Notes under the pieces: generated by a model
Databases searched by the model: none
What the model saw: the letters and a program-made list of their open reading frames with translations, nothing else
What the model was told of the DNA's origin: nothing
Part shown: positions 61,967-64,000 of the stretch, piece by piece
How the letters are laid out: each line of letters starts with the position of its first letter
Numbering within the stretch: the stretch's first letter is position 1
Position numbers and translations under genes: made by a program
Assembly (NCBI GenBank): GCA_009760855.2
Contig: WPIO01000096.1
Span: 152,501 to 216,500 of the forward strand
Direction of reading: 5' to 3'
Source of the DNA: Cristatella mucedo
Taxonomy: Eukaryota; Bryozoa; Phylactolaemata; Cristatellidae
Length of the DNA: 64,000 bases

Positions 61967-61974
61967 GGCTATAT

Positions 61975-64000
61975 GTAATGTAATGTATCTCCGTCTGTAA
62001 CTCCACAAAGTCATAAAGACTATGTGGGTGTTACGCAGGAGAGTTTTGCGTAGGTCACTCACAGCCTAAGCGGCTTTCGGTAAGCATTCAGTAGCGAACA
62101 GACTTCGTCTCACGTAACAAAGAGAAAGTGGGAAGAATAGCAGAGTCAGGAGAGCAATTGAGGTAGTGAGTAGCATGGAAGTAGCAGCTCAGGACCGCTG
62201 AAAAGGATGAGCCATAGTCAGCAGCAGGAGAGTAGTTGTCGTTGCGTAAGAATTTTGGAATAAAGTTCCAAAGTCCAGGACCTGCAGAACTAAAGCCTGT
62301 GTCGCCAACAGATTTTAAGCGGAGGAATGGAACAGCTAATATATTGTTTACACAGGACCTGAGGGCGTGAAGAGGCTGAAACTGGTGCAGCAGAAGTACG
62401 AAGGAGCCAAGCCATGGCGGCCCTTGTAGGTCAGCCTAAGAACTTTGCTCTTTATCCGTCGCTCAACCGGCATCTATCCTAGCTCTTTTAGCAATGGAGA
62501 CACGTGCTCAAACCTCTGGGACTTGAAGATCAGCCTTGCAGCCGCATTCATTGTCAGCTGCAGTTGCCTAGTTGCTTTCTTTGGTTGCCCAGGCAAAAAA
62601 GAAATAGAATAATCAAGCTGAGATAGAACTAAGGAGCTAATTCAATGTTTTGAAAGCCAATGTGGGAGACTGCTCCTAATCTTGGATAGGGATTGGACGT
62701 GATGGCTAGCTGTAGAAGCAGTCTCCTGAATGAAGCTTTTAAAATTGAGGCAGCTGTCGAAAACGACACCTTAATTTCTTGCACGTGGTGATGGTCGCAC
62801 AGCAGCACCACCCATTAGAAGAGCAAAGCCTTTTAATCCAGCCATACGCTTAGGGTGTCCTATGAGCAGCAGTTCAGTTTTATCGTCATTTAGTTTCAAA
62901 AAGTTTTCTGACATCTACGATCAAATATTGGCAAGGGAAGCATTCAGTTTCTCAGTTGCTGCAGCAGATTCTGACGGTTTTAATGACAAATAAAGCCCAG
63001 CGCCGCCAACATGAAAGTTATATCCTATTCCATCGGTCTTAATCACTTTTCCCAAAGATTGAATATAAATAGAGAACAGCAAGGGACCAAGTACACACCC
63101 TTGAGGGACTCCACAGATGATCCTTCTCATGCTTAAGAAATGAAATCAACAGGACACGGATTGAACACGATCAGACAAGAATGGTTTAAACCAAGCCAGT
63201 GACTTGTCGGCAAGACCGATCGTTGTTCTCAATCGTTCAAGTAGAACATCGCGATCAAGGGGTCGAAGGCAGCTGACAGATCTAGCAGAGCTAGGGCAGC
63301 GACATTCCCATCGTCGTTGGCAGGTAGAATGTCATTGTTAACACGGAGGAGAGCAGTTTCAGTGGAGTGCTGCCCCTTGAACCCCGATTGAAGTGGTTCT
63401 GATATATAATTCTTTTCAATATGTTCAACTAACTGCTTAGCAACAATTTTTTCAAGAATCTTTGACAAGAAAGGAAGAACGGAAATTGGGCGATAGTTTG
63501 CAAGGACCTCTGTATTTAATCCTGGCTTTTTAAGTATGGGTCTAAAGATTGCTGATTTTAAGAACATGGGGACGAATATTTTTCACAAGAAGCATTGAAA
63601 ATCTCGGTTATGGTAGGGCTAAATTGGTCTGCTAGTGAAGACCACAGAGACAATGGCATAGGGTCTTCAGGAGACGAGCTCTCTTTGCTAGAACCTATAA
63701 AGGTAGCCACATAGCATGCAAAAACCTCGCAAAATCTTTTAAGGAAGATCATAGGTTGTGATTCCATTATTGCTTTAGTCGGAGGGGCTTTCCTTAGGCA
63801 CGAATGTGCACAACTTTTTCCGTAGAGAACACTGAAAACCTTTTGGCCGAGCCCTTAATGGCTGGGGAGTCGGACCTACCAGCATCGGCCAGTAAATGGT
63901 TTACTTTCTTATAAATATGTTTAGGGTCCGACTGGAAGGAATTCAGCTTTCGAGTGAAAAAAGCCCTGGTTTTTTAAGCTTTCGGGTGTAAACTCGAAGG
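61975..64000 (-). mobile_element. LINE-2f copy beta, RT region, runs off the window
   Basis: The 3' end at about 61975 (ATGTA repeat, then the terminal hairpin). Minus strand from the right edge: SLWSSLADQFSPTITEIFN (63558-63767), then FRPILKKPGLNTEVLANYRP, then SVLPFLSKILEKIVAKQLVE, then QSGFKGQHSTETALLRVNND, then LLDLSAAFD (63229-63567), then ICGVPQGCVLGPLLFSIYI (RT motif B region, 62921-63130). The catalytic box reads F-HVGG-AGLYLSL at 63002-63013 where the family has YADD, so both catalytic Asp codons are gone. The C-terminal signature (LDYSISFLPGQPKKATRQ, then NAAARLIF) lies at about 62500-62600. This is the most complete CR1-like copy here but inactive. Confidence 0.9.

Overview
This window looks like nuclear DNA from an invertebrate animal. 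The evidence is intron-split genes with GT/AG junctions, long dinucleotide microsatellites, tRNA-derived SINEs, and CR1-like, RLE-type and Ty3/gypsy retroelements. A secreted protein joining PAN/apple-like cysteine-rich segments to a farnesoic-acid-methyltransferase-like (Methyltransf_FA) domain suggests a spiralian such as a mollusc or flatworm. That taxonomic call is inference. No bacterial operons, rRNA, true tRNA genes or CRISPR arrays were seen.

Two gene loci are well supported. (1) TSNAX/TRAX, the translin-associated endonuclease subunit, lies on the + strand in four coding exons (15813-19626) with a poly(A) signal at 19803; joining the exons gives 383 aa with phases matching at each junction. 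(2) A secreted-protein gene lies on the - strand in six exons (34492 down to 21979). All five introns keep phase and the product is 372 aa: signal peptide, two PAN/apple-like cysteine-rich segments, then a Methyltransf_FA domain. Its last three exons occur again, open and with conserved splice sites, at 58011-52113. That second copy sits in a diverged duplication of about 7 kb (about 21.24-28.86 kb versus 51.28-58.20 kb), and no first half is visible for it.

Layout. 0-1.6 kb: promoter-like DNA and a CT tract. 1.65-6.6 kb: truncated CR1-like LINEs on both strands. 6.6-12.2 kb: GC-rich DNA without a convincing gene but with a 63-bp CCAAT-bearing tandem repeat and several short perfect palindromes. 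12.4-14.2 kb: LINE and SINE debris. 14.85 kb: a perfect 56-bp palindrome upstream of TSNAX. 15.8-19.8 kb: TSNAX. 21-34.5 kb: the PAN-FAMeT gene, with a solo LTR, SINEs, transposon remnants and a 4x129-bp tandem repeat in its introns. 38.77-45.5 kb: a degenerate Ty3/gypsy element, itself interrupted by a 5'-truncated RLE-type LINE on the opposite strand. 45.7-51.2 kb: SINEs, LINE tails and microsatellites. 51.3-58.2 kb: the second duplicated block. 59.4-64 kb: two CR1-like LINEs on the - strand, one carrying two SINEs and a LINE-tail fragment, separated by a 311-bp non-autonomous hAT element that closely resembles the horizontally transferred SPIN family.

The mobile DNA forms an interacting set. 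A LINE family (called LINE-1f here) ends in a conserved stem-loop followed by an ATT repeat, and a tRNA-headed SINE family (SINE-B) carries the same stem-loop tail, as expected if the SINE borrows that LINE's reverse transcriptase. Family names LINE-1f, LINE-2f, SINE-A and SINE-B are local labels only.
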